DNA of 64,000 nucleotides from Delta-02 sp964513565 (GCA_964513565.1 CAZENE010000001.1:62001-126000); one strand, 5' to 3'; shown: positions 42,014 to 50,006, counted from the stretch's first letter. Numbers and translations: made by a program. The notes: a model not told the origin generated them from the letters alone.

Positions 42014-42892
42014 ATGCAGATAATGTCGGCTAAAGAGCTTTCGAAATATCTCAGGATAAACGAAAAGATGATCTATCGTCTCGTGCAGGAATCGAGACTC
42101 CCCGCGGTACGGATCGGGGGCAAGATATCCTTTGCCAAAGAGCTTATCGACGACTGGATACTCGAAAACACCCAGCGCGAAAAGCTCATCTTTATTGCCG
42201 GCAGCGACGATCCGCTCCTTAAGAAGATAATAGACCTCTTCAATGCCTCCCAGAAAGGGATCACCGTTTTCTATGCATCTGTGGGAAGCATGCGGGGACT
42301 CGAGCTTCTCAGGGACCATGTCGCATCCGCGGCATGCGTCCATATTTATGACGTGGAGCAGAAAGCGTACACGCTTTCATATATCAGGCGCTACCTCGAA
42401 AGCGAGAACTATGCCGTCATCAACTTGTTTTTCCGGGAACAGGGTATTTATGTCCCGAAAGGCAACCCGGCCGGCGTAATGTCGATCTCCGACCTTGCGT
42501 CGGGGAACATCAGGTTTATTAACAGGCGAAAAGGAACAGGCACACGCCTTTTGTTTGATTTTCTCCTCATGGAAGCCGGGATCGATCCGTCCCGGATAAA
42601 CGGTTACGAGCGCGAAGCTGAATCGCACCTTGGGGCCGGCACTGCGGTTGTCAGGGGAGGCGCCGATGCGTCGGTGGGCATCCGGTACATCGCCCATATG
42701 CTCAACCTGGATTTCGTGCCGCTTTTTAAGGAGCGGTTTGACCTTGTCGTACCATATGACAGATTCGGCAATGCCCAGACAAAGGCATTCCTTGATTTTC
42801 TGAATGAGCCCCTTTTTATGCATTCGATGAAGGACCACGAAGGCTACGATATGTCGCAAATGGGAAGCGTTCTCACGAAAGATGTGCGATGA
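42014..42892 (+). CDS. One-component regulator: excisionase-type HTH plus periplasmic-binding-protein-like domain
   Basis: 292 residues from ATG 42014 (42023 and GTG 42008 are alternatives). Residues about 4-55 are a HTH_17 domain, MSAKELSKYLRINEKMIYRL. The rest is a PBP-like ligand-binding domain (PF12727 type): YASVGSMRGLELL, FREQGIYVPKGNPAGVMSISDL, INRRKGTGTRLLFDFLL, INGYEREAESHL, and LDFVPLFKERFDLVVP. In archaea and anaerobes such domains occur with MoeA or DNA-binding domains and are thought to sense molybdate/tungstate or related ligands. No membrane anchor, so cytoplasmic. Regulation of the divergent UPF0280 gene is likely by position. Confidence 0.85.
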   Translation: MQIMSAKELSKYLRINEKMIYRLVQESRLPAVRIGGKISFAKELIDDWILENTQREKLIFIAGSDDPLLKKIIDLFNASQKGITVFYASVGSMRGLELLRDHVASAACVHIYDVEQKAYTLSYIRRYLESENYAVINLFFREQGIYVPKGNPAGVMSISDLASGNIRFINRRKGTGTRLLFDFLLMEAGIDPSRINGYEREAESHLGAGTAVVRGGADASVGIRYIAHMLNLDFVPLFKERFDLVVPYDRFGNAQTKAFLDFLNEPLFMHSMKDHEGYDMSQMGSVLTKDVR

Positions 42893-42971
42893 GTGCGCCG
42901 GATGGGTCCCGGGCGATGCATCGTTTTAGACAATTCCCCGGGGAACATCTTCAGTACCTGACAGGCATTAA

Positions 42972-43781
42972 ATGGAAAAGCGCGTTGACATTGTGATCGA
43001 CCGCGGGGCGCAGGAATTGCTTCCCGAGGATATCTATACCATTCATTCTCCGTCCGGTCTTTGGATTATCGAAGATAATTCCAGGACCATCCTTCGGGCA
43101 TATCCGGAACACGTCGAAAGTTATATCGAGGCCATCCGTGCAAGCGGGATCAAGATCGGAGAGATTACTATCGCGGAAGAGGCCCGGCGTGATTATGCGG
43201 ACATGGCGCGGAAATATTTCCGTCCCATAGCCATCGAGGATATCGTTGTAAGGGCCCCGTGGAACAAAAAACGGGAAGGGGTCAAATATATCACGATCGA
43301 GCCTGGCATGGCTTTCGGCACGGGAAGGCACGAATCGACCCGGCTCATGATGAAAATAATGCGGGAGGTCGATTTTACCAGCAAGCGGGTCCTTGAGCTT
43401 GGGTGCGGTTCCGGTCTTCTATCCTTGTATGCGCGCATGAAAGGCGCAAAATATGTATACGCTGTCGATAATGATCTCACCGCGGTCCTCTCGGCCCAAA
43501 AGAACGCCCTGCTCAATGAGGCCTCCGGTATCGAGCTTGTATGCGCCGATCTCAGGGATGTGCGGGGAAGGTTCGACGTTGTCCTTGCCAACCTCGATAT
43601 CCGGACGTTCTCTCTGTGCTCAACGCATATTAAAGAACTTTGGAAGAAAAAGGGCGGCATCCTTATCATATCCGGGATCATAGGCCGTGAACGGAAAGAG
43701 GCCCTGAGCCTTTTTGCGCCATGCAAGCCGGAAACAGAGGTCAGGAAAAATTCCTGGAGAGGCTATCTCTTCAAACGATAA
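42972..43781 (+). CDS. prmA: Ribosomal protein L11 methyltransferase
   Basis: 269 residues. SAM motif VLELGCGSGLLSLYAR, preceded by PGMAFGTGRHESTRLMM, which is the PrmA hallmark (PGxAFGTGxHxTT), and followed by VLANLDIRTF in place of VANIL. It trimethylates L11. The ATG has no Shine-Dalgarno and lies 79 bases after the regulator stop. The closing part is slightly divergent, so a related protein methyltransferase is possible. Confidence 0.88.
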   Translation: MEKRVDIVIDRGAQELLPEDIYTIHSPSGLWIIEDNSRTILRAYPEHVESYIEAIRASGIKIGEITIAEEARRDYADMARKYFRPIAIEDIVVRAPWNKKREGVKYITIEPGMAFGTGRHESTRLMMKIMREVDFTSKRVLELGCGSGLLSLYARMKGAKYVYAVDNDLTAVLSAQKNALLNEASGIELVCADLRDVRGRFDVVLANLDIRTFSLCSTHIKELWKKKGGILIISGIIGRERKEALSLFAPCKPETEVRKNSWRGYLFKR

Positions 43782-43796
43782 CAGCACGGGGATATC

Positions 43797-44399
43797 ATGA
43801 ACATAGGTTTTCTTGCATCTCACGGTGGAAGCAACATGCAGGCCATAATCGACGCAGCAAAAAAAGGGACTTTGCAGGCGAAGCCGGTTGTCGTGATCAG
43901 CAACAATGGTGATTCAACGGCCCTTGAAAGGGCGCGCAGGGAAGGAATCCCATGTTTTTATTTAAGCGGCAGGACGCACCCTGATCCCACAAGTCTCGAT
44001 CAGGCTATCCGCGATACCCTTGTTGCCCGTAAAGCCGATATTATCGTTCTCGCGGGCTACATGAAGAAACTCGGCCCGAAAACACTGTCCCATTTTCGGG
44101 GAAGGATACTGAATATACATCCGGCACTTCTACCGAAACATGGCGGAAAAGGGATGTACGGCATCCGCGTTCACGAATCGGTCATCGCCGCGCACGAAAC
44201 CGAGTCGGGTGTGACGATCCATCTTGTGACCGAAGAATATGACCGGGGGCCCATTATCGCCCAGGTGCGTGTACCAGTTCAACCAGATGATACCCCCGAA
44301 GTCCTGGCCGCCCGCGTCCTCATCGAAGAGCACAAACTCTATCCCGCCACGCTCCAGAGGATAGTTGCCGGCGAGATAAACCTCGACACTTTTCTTTAA
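43797..44399 (+). CDS. purN: Phosphoribosylglycinamide formyltransferase
   Basis: 200 residues. It formylates GAR with 10-formyl-THF in purine synthesis. Motifs: IGFLASHGGSNMQAII, VVISNN, ILNIHPALLPKHGGKGMYG with catalytic Asn-His, and ESGVTIHLVTEEYDRGPIIAQ. GGGG ribosome site nearby (GGGGATATC before ATG). It ends convergently with ftsY, the stops overlapping by four bases. Confidence 0.94.
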   Translation: MNIGFLASHGGSNMQAIIDAAKKGTLQAKPVVVISNNGDSTALERARREGIPCFYLSGRTHPDPTSLDQAIRDTLVARKADIIVLAGYMKKLGPKTLSHFRGRILNIHPALLPKHGGKGMYGIRVHESVIAAHETESGVTIHLVTEEYDRGPIIAQVRVPVQPDDTPEVLAARVLIEEHKLYPATLQRIVAGEINLDTFL

Positions 44400-45304
44400 T
44401 CGATCATTGCTTCGGCGAACTCCTTCGCATTGAATGGTATAAGATCGTCTATCTTTTCGCCGACCCCGATGTAGCGTACTGGTATTTTGAGAAGGTGGGC
44501 TATGGGCAGGATAAAACCGCCCTTGGCCGTTCCATCCAGCTTTGTGATGACGATGCCTGAAACACCGACGGCTTCGTTGAATGCCTTTGCCTGCGCGATC
44601 GCGTTCTGACCGTTCGTGGCGTCCACAACGAGAAGGACCTCGTGCGGGGCATTATCCACTTCTTTGGATATGACGCGGTGTATCTTCTTCATTTCTTCGA
44701 TGAGATTTGCCTTGGTGTGCAGCCTGCCCGCGGTATCGAGAATGACGATGTCGCTTCCCCGCGATTTTGCGGCTTTCACGGCGTCAAAGGCTACAGCAGC
44801 CGGGTCCGAGCCGTCCGCATGTTTGACCATTTCAACGTTGAGGCGCTTCGCCCAGACATCGAGCTGTTCGATCGCCGCCGCACGGAACGTGTCACAGGCG
44901 CCAAAAAGCACCTTTTTCTTTTGATTTAAATAGATGCTGCCGAGCTTGGCAATGGTTGTGGTCTTGCCGACACCGTTCACACCAAGGGTCAGGATAACGA
45001 AAGGTTTTTTGTTATTGACGGCTATGGGTGATTCGATCGGCGCGAGCAGTTTTTCTATCTCTTCCTTCATAGAGGTTTTTATGTCGTCGACGGTCCTGAT
45101 CTGCCCGCGTTTCCATTTTTCTTTCAGCGCATCGACGAGAAGCTCGGTGGTTGGAAGTCCTGCGTCGGCGAGGATCAATGCCTCCTCTATCTCGTCAAAG
45201 GCATCTTCTTCGATCGGCTTACCCTGGACTATCCATTCGATCTTCGTCTTGATCTGGTCCCTGGTTTTTGTCAACCCGTTCTTTATTTTGTCAAAAAAAC
45301 CCAT
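44396..45304 (-). CDS. ftsY: Signal recognition particle receptor FtsY
   Basis: 302 residues with only the N and G domains; the long acidic A domain of E. coli FtsY is absent, as in many bacteria. G motifs: GVNGVGKTTTIAKLG, DTFRAAAIEQL, DTAGRL, TKLDGTAKGG. It delivers ribosome-SRP complexes to SecYEG. It is followed upstream by the frameshifted lipoprotein gene, 13 bases away. Confidence 0.96.
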   Translation of the reverse strand: MGFFDKIKNGLTKTRDQIKTKIEWIVQGKPIEEDAFDEIEEALILADAGLPTTELLVDALKEKWKRGQIRTVDDIKTSMKEEIEKLLAPIESPIAVNNKKPFVILTLGVNGVGKTTTIAKLGSIYLNQKKKVLFGACDTFRAAAIEQLDVWAKRLNVEMVKHADGSDPAAVAFDAVKAAKSRGSDIVILDTAGRLHTKANLIEEMKKIHRVISKEVDNAPHEVLLVVDATNGQNAIAQAKAFNEAVGVSGIVITKLDGTAKGGFILPIAHLLKIPVRYIGVGEKIDDLIPFNAKEFAEAMID

Positions 45305-45317
45305 AATTTTATCACCT

Positions 45318-45834
45318 TTAGAATGTCAGCCCCTTTTCCCGGGCGTAAAATCCTACATTATTATAAATGTAGAGTTCCATTTCTTTCTCATACCATTGCA
45401 CCTGCTCGTCTATAAGTACCTCGAGGCGCTTTTTATCGATCCTTCCCGATTCTCTCATTGTCCTGAGATCTTTAATGGATTCAAGGGGAAAATCGGACTC
45501 ATACCGTCTAATATAATCGTCGAGGGCCTTCATTCCAAGGGCACTATCCGTGTTCAGGAGAATAAGGGCCTTGTATCCGTATATGCGCAGGTATGTCAGC
45601 CTGTCCGGAGGGCTTTTTTCCGCCTGGCCGATCAGAACGGCGGCTCTTTCATGACGGCCTGCCAGCCTTTGCTGCATCCTGGAAGTATTTTTGTGCCTCA
45701 TCATACTTGCCTGCGTTAAAATAATCCCTGCCGGCCAGAAAATTTTGTGAATAAATGGCGTAGGAGGTCGTACACGAGAGCAGAAAGAGGGAAATAATAA
45801 TTATTCCGATCCCGGAACGTAGGGTTTTCCGCAT
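45318..45834 (-). pseudogene. TPR-like lipoprotein gene interrupted by a frameshift
   Basis: Two overlapping frames together look like one lipoprotein. Frame one starts at ATG 45834 (MRKTLRSGIG) with a signal peptide and lipobox LLSC, then FLAGRDYFNAGKYDEAQKYF (a TPR-like helix pair), and stops after AAKAGRPS at about 45649. Frame two resumes with AAVLIGQAEKSPPDRLTYLR and runs to 45318 with no membrane segment. The reading must shift +1 (or -2) near 45650-45665. It may be a sequencing error, a pseudogene or a programmed shift. The start lies 34 bases inside the zinc-ribbon gene. Combined length would be about 170 residues. Confidence 0.6.
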
Positions 45835-46067
45835 ACCTTGCAAATACCTTTTTCGTCGATTACACCTATACAAGTCCCGTCACTGCAGAGGACCCGGTTC
45901 GAGAAATCGTCTTCCTGTCCGGATGGCTCCGCTTCGCTTACTTCTTCGATCACAAGCCGCGCGCCGCACTTATAGCAGCAAGGACCCAGCTTCAATACCG
46001 TTTCCTTGCATTGCGGGCACTCTGCCGATCCCACTTCCTGGGAACATTTTTCACACAACATCGTCAT
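45801..46067 (-). CDS. Small zinc-ribbon protein
   Basis: 88 residues with repeated Cys pairs: CEKC, CPQC, CCYKCG, CSDGTC and CKVCG, an arrangement of two zinc ribbons separated by an acidic linker (EEVSEAEPSGQEDD). No enzyme domain. Its start overlaps the upstream lipoprotein stop by four bases and its end overlaps the frameshifted lipoprotein gene, so the three form one unit. Function unknown; a cytoplasmic adaptor is a guess. Confidence 0.7.
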   Translation of the reverse strand: MTMLCEKCSQEVGSAECPQCKETVLKLGPCCYKCGARLVIEEVSEAEPSGQEDDFSNRVLCSDGTCIGVIDEKGICKVCGKPYVPGSE

Positions 46068-46444
46068 TTATCCGCCTTAATAACCTTCGTTACTATTCCC
46101 TGCTCGAACTCAACGTAAACCGTATTCTTATTATCAGGCATGATCTTCCAATCCGGGCGATATGTCCAGAGGATCTTGTTGTCTGGTGTGAGGCTGACCA
46201 TTGTCGGTTCGCCCAGTTTTTTGCGTAGCTGGTCCTCGGTCAGCGAAATAAGTGAATTTTCCATGGCCGGTTGAGGTTTTCCCGCTATATTTTTGATATA
46301 TGAACATGAAATCAGAATAAAACAGGACAGGATTATAATGCACACTCTTGAAAAGGCAGGACTTTTAAAAGTTTTCCACAATTTTTGTGGAAAACCTGTT
46401 GACAAAATGTATAAAGACTTTTGTAAGTCGTTGATATCTCTCAT
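46064..46444 (-). CDS. OmlA/SmpA-like lipoprotein
   Basis: 126 residues from ATG 46444, with GGGGGA upstream; a TTG within, about 25 residues later, would give a more typical short signal peptide. The hydrophobic stretch VCIIILSCFILISC ends in a lipobox cysteine. The mature part SLTEDQLRKKLGEPTMVSLTPDNKILWTY resembles the SmpA/OmlA (BamE) fold. Probably anchored in the inner or outer membrane. It is first in the lipoprotein/zinc-ribbon set, 126 bases after tsaC. Confidence 0.65.
   Translation of the reverse strand: MRDINDLQKSLYILSTGFPQKLWKTFKSPAFSRVCIIILSCFILISCSYIKNIAGKPQPAMENSLISLTEDQLRKKLGEPTMVSLTPDNKILWTYRPDWKIMPDNKNTVYVEFEQGIVTKVIKADK
46372..46394. promoter_or_regulatory. Inverted pair of DnaA-box-like sites
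   Basis: TTTTCCACA (46372-46380) and its complement TGTGGAAAA (46386-46394) face each other over five bases. Both match the DnaA-box consensus TTWTNCACA. They lie inside the N-terminal coding part of the OmlA-like lipoprotein gene if its long start is right, or just upstream if the TTG start is used. An isolated hairpin is the alternative reading. Confidence 0.35.
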
Positions 46445-46570
46445 TGAATCCCCCCGTTGCCTACGAAACGTGCAAAATTGTTTTTCCAATATTTTCAAAG
46501 GCTTCCATCCATGATCCGACTGCCCAGTATTTTTGTATCGCGGATACATTATCATGGATGGTCCAAATTT

Positions 46571-47551
46571 TCAACGCCTGTCCGGCACCGGGTTCCCATG
46601 CCGTTTCGAGGCCTTCCTGAGCCTTTCCATTATGGCGCGCCCGATACCTTTTTCAGGTATTTTTTCGGCATAGATGATATCGACGTCATCCCGGTCAAGT
46701 TCGATCAGGAATGAGAAAAAATTGGCAGCCGCTTCCCGGTGGTCCCCAGTGGGGGAAAGCACCCGGACATGCTCCGAGTTCGGGGTCGGGCAGGGTTCCC
46801 GGAATGCCAGATACGACGACCTCGGGTTCCGCACATCTGTGGGACTGTCCACAAGCCGCAATGGTTTCAGGGGGGAATAATGGTAAGGCAATTCACCGGG
46901 CGCTTCACATATCGCCGTCTTTTCCTTATCTATAACCCGGACATGTTCCGACAGTTCTTCGATCGCGACCGCGCCATGACGATGTATGAAAACCCCTTTT
47001 TCATGAAAAGATATTATCGTCGATTCAATGCCATGCTGCGAATTTCCACCGTCAAGGACAAGAGGAACACGTTCAGTGAAAGACCTCGTGACATGGTGCA
47101 CGCGCGTAGGGCTCATATAGCCGAATTGGTTGGCACTTGGTGCGGCGATGGGCTTTCCGAGCATCCTGATAAGCTCGAGAGCTACAGGGTGAGAGGGGAC
47201 CCTGATCCCTACAGTGGGAAGGCCTGCTGTTACTATGTCGGGGATGACGGGCCGTTTCCTGAAGATCATGGTGAGCGGACCGGGCCAGAAAACCCTTATG
47301 AGCTTTTCAGCGTCGGCCGGGATATTCTCGACATACTCACCAAGCTTTTGAGCGCCGTCGAGATGAACGATCAAAGGATCAAAATGGGGCCTTTTCTTTA
47401 CCTCGAATATCTTCGTGACCGCATACGAATTATACGCTACCGCACCCAGTCCGTAGACCGTTTCGGTAGGAAAGGCGACCACTTTGCCTTCGTCAAGGAG
47501 CCTCACAGCTTCAGCGATGGATCTTTCATCTTTACCGTCAAGGATCTTCAT
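46571..47551 (-). CDS. tsaC: L-threonylcarbamoyladenylate synthase (Sua5/YwlC type)
   Basis: 326 residues: a YrdC catalytic domain (about 1-205: AVRLLDEGKVVAFPTETVYGLGA, KRPHFDPLIVHL, WPGPLTMI, VGIRVPSHPVA, PIAAPSANQFGYMSPT) plus the Sua5 C-terminal domain (about 225-320: APGELPYHYSPLKPLRL). The PGxxxxHYxP motif is typical of Sua5. It activates threonine and bicarbonate to the t6A precursor used by TsaD/B/E. It follows tatA by 51 bases. Confidence 0.94.
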   Translation of the reverse strand: MKILDGKDERSIAEAVRLLDEGKVVAFPTETVYGLGAVAYNSYAVTKIFEVKKRPHFDPLIVHLDGAQKLGEYVENIPADAEKLIRVFWPGPLTMIFRKRPVIPDIVTAGLPTVGIRVPSHPVALELIRMLGKPIAAPSANQFGYMSPTRVHHVTRSFTERVPLVLDGGNSQHGIESTIISFHEKGVFIHRHGAVAIEELSEHVRVIDKEKTAICEAPGELPYHYSPLKPLRLVDSPTDVRNPRSSYLAFREPCPTPNSEHVRVLSPTGDHREAAANFFSFLIELDRDDVDIIYAEKIPEKGIGRAIMERLRKASKRHGNPVPDRR

Positions 47552-47602
47552 GTCTTTCCAGTCGTGAGTGTTTTTTCTCGAACAGCAGGTGAAATTAAAG
47601 AT

Positions 47603-47818
47603 TTACTTCGGTTCGATGGGTTTTTCCTTTTTTCCATGGGTGGCTTTTTCGTTCTGGTCCGATGTAACATCAATAGAATCGGGTTCGTTCATCGATTTTT
47701 TGAAACCCTTTATTCCTTTCCCGATAGCCCCTCCGATCTCCGATATTCTGCCCGCTCCGAAAATAAGCACTACTATGATAAGGATTATAATCAGTTCCGG
47801 CATTCCCAGTCCGAACAT
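47603..47818 (-). CDS. tatA: Twin-arginine translocase subunit TatA/E
   Basis: 71 residues. One N-terminal membrane helix (MPELIIILIIVVLIFGAGRI) with the FGxxRLxE-like FGAGRISEIGGAIGKGIKGFKKSM amphipathic helix and a hydrophilic tail. AGGAGG ribosome site is close to the ATG. tatB and tatC are not in the window; single TatA/E systems work with TatC. It supports export of folded cofactor proteins. Confidence 0.94.
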   Translation of the reverse strand: MFGLGMPELIIILIIVVLIFGAGRISEIGGAIGKGIKGFKKSMNEPDSIDVTSDQNEKATHGKKEKPIEPK

Positions 47819-47892
47819 ATGTCCTCCTTGGTTATGTGCTTAAATTATAATAGGAAATCGTTTTAAAGTATAGCGTTTTATCGTTTTTCTGC

Positions 47893-47921
47893 TGGATATC
47901 CGGTGCCTTTTCTGGTAGTAT
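47893..47921 (+). promoter_or_regulatory. Putative promoter of tRNA-Glu
   Basis: -35 TGGATA (47893-47898), 17-base spacer, -10 TAGTAT (47916-47921). The predicted start lies about five bases before the mature tRNA end at 47933. Confidence 0.45.
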
Positions 47922-47932
47922 TCATGCTTGGC

Positions 47933-48005
47933 GGTCCCATCGTCTAGCGGCCTAGGACGTCGGCCTCTCACGCCGAAAACACGAGTTCGATTCTCGTTGG
48001 GACCA
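47933..48005 (+). tRNA. tRNA-Glu (anticodon CUC)
   Basis: 73 bases fold as a cloverleaf: acceptor GGTCCCA with TGGGACC, D-arm GTC...GAC, anticodon stem TCGGC/GCCGA around loop CTCTCAC, T-arm ACGAG/CTCGT with TTCGATT. Anticodon CUC reads GAG. The start GGTCCCATCGTCTAG is typical of glutamate tRNA. The 3' CCA is not encoded (AAA follows). It is monocistronic. Confidence 0.94.
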
Positions 48006-48014
48006 AATAAAAAA

Positions 48015-48127
48015 CCGTAAATAGTAAAAGGTAGATCGTCAGGCGTAAGGTGCCTTTTTTTATCCGCGAAGCATCCGTCGCCAGTCCTGAGGAACTTTTA
48101 CTTTTCACGTTTTACGAAATCCTTACG
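48015..48127. repeat. Two-armed heptad element between tRNA-Glu and rdgB
   Basis: Left arm 48015-48049: CCGTAAA-TAGTAAA-AGGTAGA-TCGTCAG-GCGTAAG. Right arm 48093-48127: AACTTTT-ACTTTTC-ACGTTTT-ACGAAAT-CCTTACG. Inverted complements around CGTAAAA. The rdgB stop (48125-48123) is inside the right arm. A small hairpin AGGC...GCCT followed by seven T lies at 48041-48061 and may end tRNA-Glu transcription. Confidence 0.85.
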
Positions 48128-48707
48128 ATGTTTCAATGAATTTCTTGAGAAGTGCTATTGCGCGGCCGCGGTGGCTGACTCTGTTCTTTTCATCGGTTGA
48201 TATCTCTGCGAGATATTTGCCCAGTTCGGGAGAATAGAAGACAGGGTCGTAACCGAACCCGCCGACACCGTGTTTTTCAAAGCCGATGAAACCTTTCAGC
48301 TGACCGTAAAAAATATAACACCGGTCCTTCTCGGGCAGATAAAGGGCGACATAAGCCTTGAACTTTGCCTGTCTTCGATCCCATGGTATGCCGTTAAGTT
48401 CACGTAAGAGCCGCTCGATCCTCTCTTCATCGTTCTGCCCGTACCGGGAGGAATAAATGCCGGGCCTTTCGTCAAGGGCGGCAACCTCAAGCCCGGAGTC
48501 ATCCGCCAGTGCGGGCATGCCGAAATGTTCGCCGATCTTCCGGGCCTTTTTCATTGCGTTCGTGGCATAATAGGGGCTGTCCTCGACCACATCTATTGTT
48601 TCCTGAAAATCGAGCAGAGAGTATATTCGTTGGAAATGACCTGTCAGAAGGGGCTTTAGTTCCGAAAATTTACCCTTGTTCGTGGTTGCTATGATAAGGT
48701 TTTTCAT
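48123..48707 (-). CDS. rdgB: dITP/XTP pyrophosphatase RdgB/HAM1
   Basis: 194 residues. It removes non-canonical purine nucleotides. Motifs: IATTNKGKFSELKPLL, EDSPYYATNAMKKARKIGEHFGMPALADDSGLEVAAL, PGIYSSRYG, GFGYDPVFY and ISHRGRA-like VSHRGRAIALLKKF. Its start overlaps rph by four bases, the common rph-rdgB pair. Confidence 0.96.
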   Translation of the reverse strand: MKNLIIATTNKGKFSELKPLLTGHFQRIYSLLDFQETIDVVEDSPYYATNAMKKARKIGEHFGMPALADDSGLEVAALDERPGIYSSRYGQNDEERIERLLRELNGIPWDRRQAKFKAYVALYLPEKDRCYIFYGQLKGFIGFEKHGVGGFGYDPVFYSPELGKYLAEISTDEKNRVSHRGRAIALLKKFIETS

Positions 48708-49432
48708 GCAGGGAACAGAGGGCCCAGAGTTGCTTTCTGCTGCCGCGTGATCTCGACGATGCCTTTTAAGGCGTACTGGTACATAACATCAAATTGCTCC
48801 TTGGTAAACGGTTTCCGTTCTGCCGTGCCCTGGACCTCGATAAGCTGGCCTTTGCCGGTCATTATGAAATTCATGTCAACCTCGGCCTTCGAATCTTCTT
48901 CGTAAGACAGATCAAGGGCTATCTGGCCGTTCACTATACCCACGCTTATAGCGGCCACGCTGTCCCGAAGCGGTATCTTGTCGATGACGCCGCGCCTTTT
49001 CATGCCCCATAAAGCCTCGACCAGGGCCACATACCCCCCGGTGATGCTTGCCGTCCTGGTACCGCCGTCTGCCTGGATCACGTCGCAATCGACCCATATG
49101 GTCCGTTCACCGATAATATCGAGATTGACTATAGCGCGCAGGGCCCTGCCGATAAGGCGCTGAATTTCGTGGGTCCGTCCGCCGACGCGCCCGGACACGG
49201 ATTCTCTCATGGACCTATTATGCGTGGCACGGGGGAGCATTGAATATTCGGCGGTAAGCCAGCCCTTGCCGCTGTTTTTCAAAAACGGGGGGACTTTTTC
49301 CTCCACGCTTACGCCGCATATAACTTTCGTGGCGCCCATCTCTACGAGGACCGAACCCTCGGGGTATCGCAGAAAGCTTTTTTCAATCCTCAATTGCCTG
49401 ATCTCGTCGCTCGCCCTTGAATTCTCTCTCAT
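48704..49432 (-). CDS. rph: Ribonuclease PH
   Basis: 242 residues with the canonical N-terminus NSRASDEIRQLRIEKSF, then GSVLVEMGATKVIC, LTAEYSMLPRATH, EIQRLIGRALRA, DCDVIQADGGTRTASITG and DLSYEEDSKAEVDMNFIMTG. It trims tRNA 3' ends by phosphorolysis; relevant because tRNA-Gly carries CCA while tRNA-Glu does not. The start overlaps the upstream exported-protein gene by 50 bases. Confidence 0.97.
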   Translation of the reverse strand: MRENSRASDEIRQLRIEKSFLRYPEGSVLVEMGATKVICGVSVEEKVPPFLKNSGKGWLTAEYSMLPRATHNRSMRESVSGRVGGRTHEIQRLIGRALRAIVNLDIIGERTIWVDCDVIQADGGTRTASITGGYVALVEALWGMKRRGVIDKIPLRDSVAAISVGIVNGQIALDLSYEEDSKAEVDMNFIMTGKGQLIEVQGTAERKPFTKEQFDVMYQYALKGIVEITRQQKATLGPLFPA

Positions 49433-50006
49433 CTCTGTTTCCTCTTTTCGTATAGTTCAGCATGCCGTCATATAATTTATCAAAGGCTTCCGTGTAACCA
49501 TCCCGGGAGACATCGAGCCTGACAAACACTGCCGGCATATCTATTCCCAGGAACATGAAAAGCGGCGCTGGTTTCAGCTTTTTCTGAAAACGCGCGGCGA
49601 TCGATGATCCCAACTCCTCAGAGCGTGCCGCATGGACCCCGGGTACTTCATCGGCACTCAATATCAGCCCCTTGACTTTTTTCACATCGCTGATCGCGAT
49701 AAAAGCATCGGACCGGTCCGATTGGACTATCTCAAGGACCAGCATGAAAGTCGCTTTCTCCTTGTTTATCTTGTTTGCCGTTTCTATCTGGTTCTCGATC
49801 GTCCGGGTTGCATCGTACGTACCGAAGCTGACACCTTTGCCTGCAAAGTATTTTTTCGCATTATTCCACATGATTTCGCCCGTCTGGCCTGCCCGGCAAA
49901 GGATGATGCGGTCGGCCGCCAGAAGACCGAGCGGCGATAGCAGGAAAAAGAGGACGCTTGCGGTTGACAGGATCCTGAACAAAGACAGTTTAACCCTTTT
50001 TTTCAA
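49383..50006 (-). CDS. Exported protein, possible degenerate amidase_3 fold
   Basis: 207 residues with a signal peptide (LFRILSTASVLFFLLSPLGLLAADR). The mature part suggests an N-acetylmuramoyl-L-alanine amidase fold (ENQIETANKINKEKATFMLVLEI; ARSEELGSSIAARF; GIDMPAVFVRLDVSRDGYTEA) but the zinc ligands HxG...E...H are missing, so it would be inactive. The family assignment is a weak inference. The last 17 codons overlap rph; the C-terminus is very charged (RGNRDEREFKGERRDQAIED). It overlaps the trxB end by 17 bases. Confidence 0.6.
   Translation of the reverse strand: MKKRVKLSLFRILSTASVLFFLLSPLGLLAADRIILCRAGQTGEIMWNNAKKYFAGKGVSFGTYDATRTIENQIETANKINKEKATFMLVLEIVQSDRSDAFIAISDVKKVKGLILSADEVPGVHAARSEELGSSIAARFQKKLKPAPLFMFLGIDMPAVFVRLDVSRDGYTEAFDKLYDGMLNYTKRGNRDEREFKGERRDQAIED

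Noticed and set aside
41915..42343. 143-residue N-terminal extension of the UPF0280 frame
   Set aside because: It is antisense to the HTH/ligand-binding regulator and matches nothing in the UPF0280 family; the family start fits ATG 41914.
46739..47866. 375-residue open frame opposite tsaC and tatA
   Set aside because: Both opposite genes are unmistakable; the frame has no domain or ribosome site.
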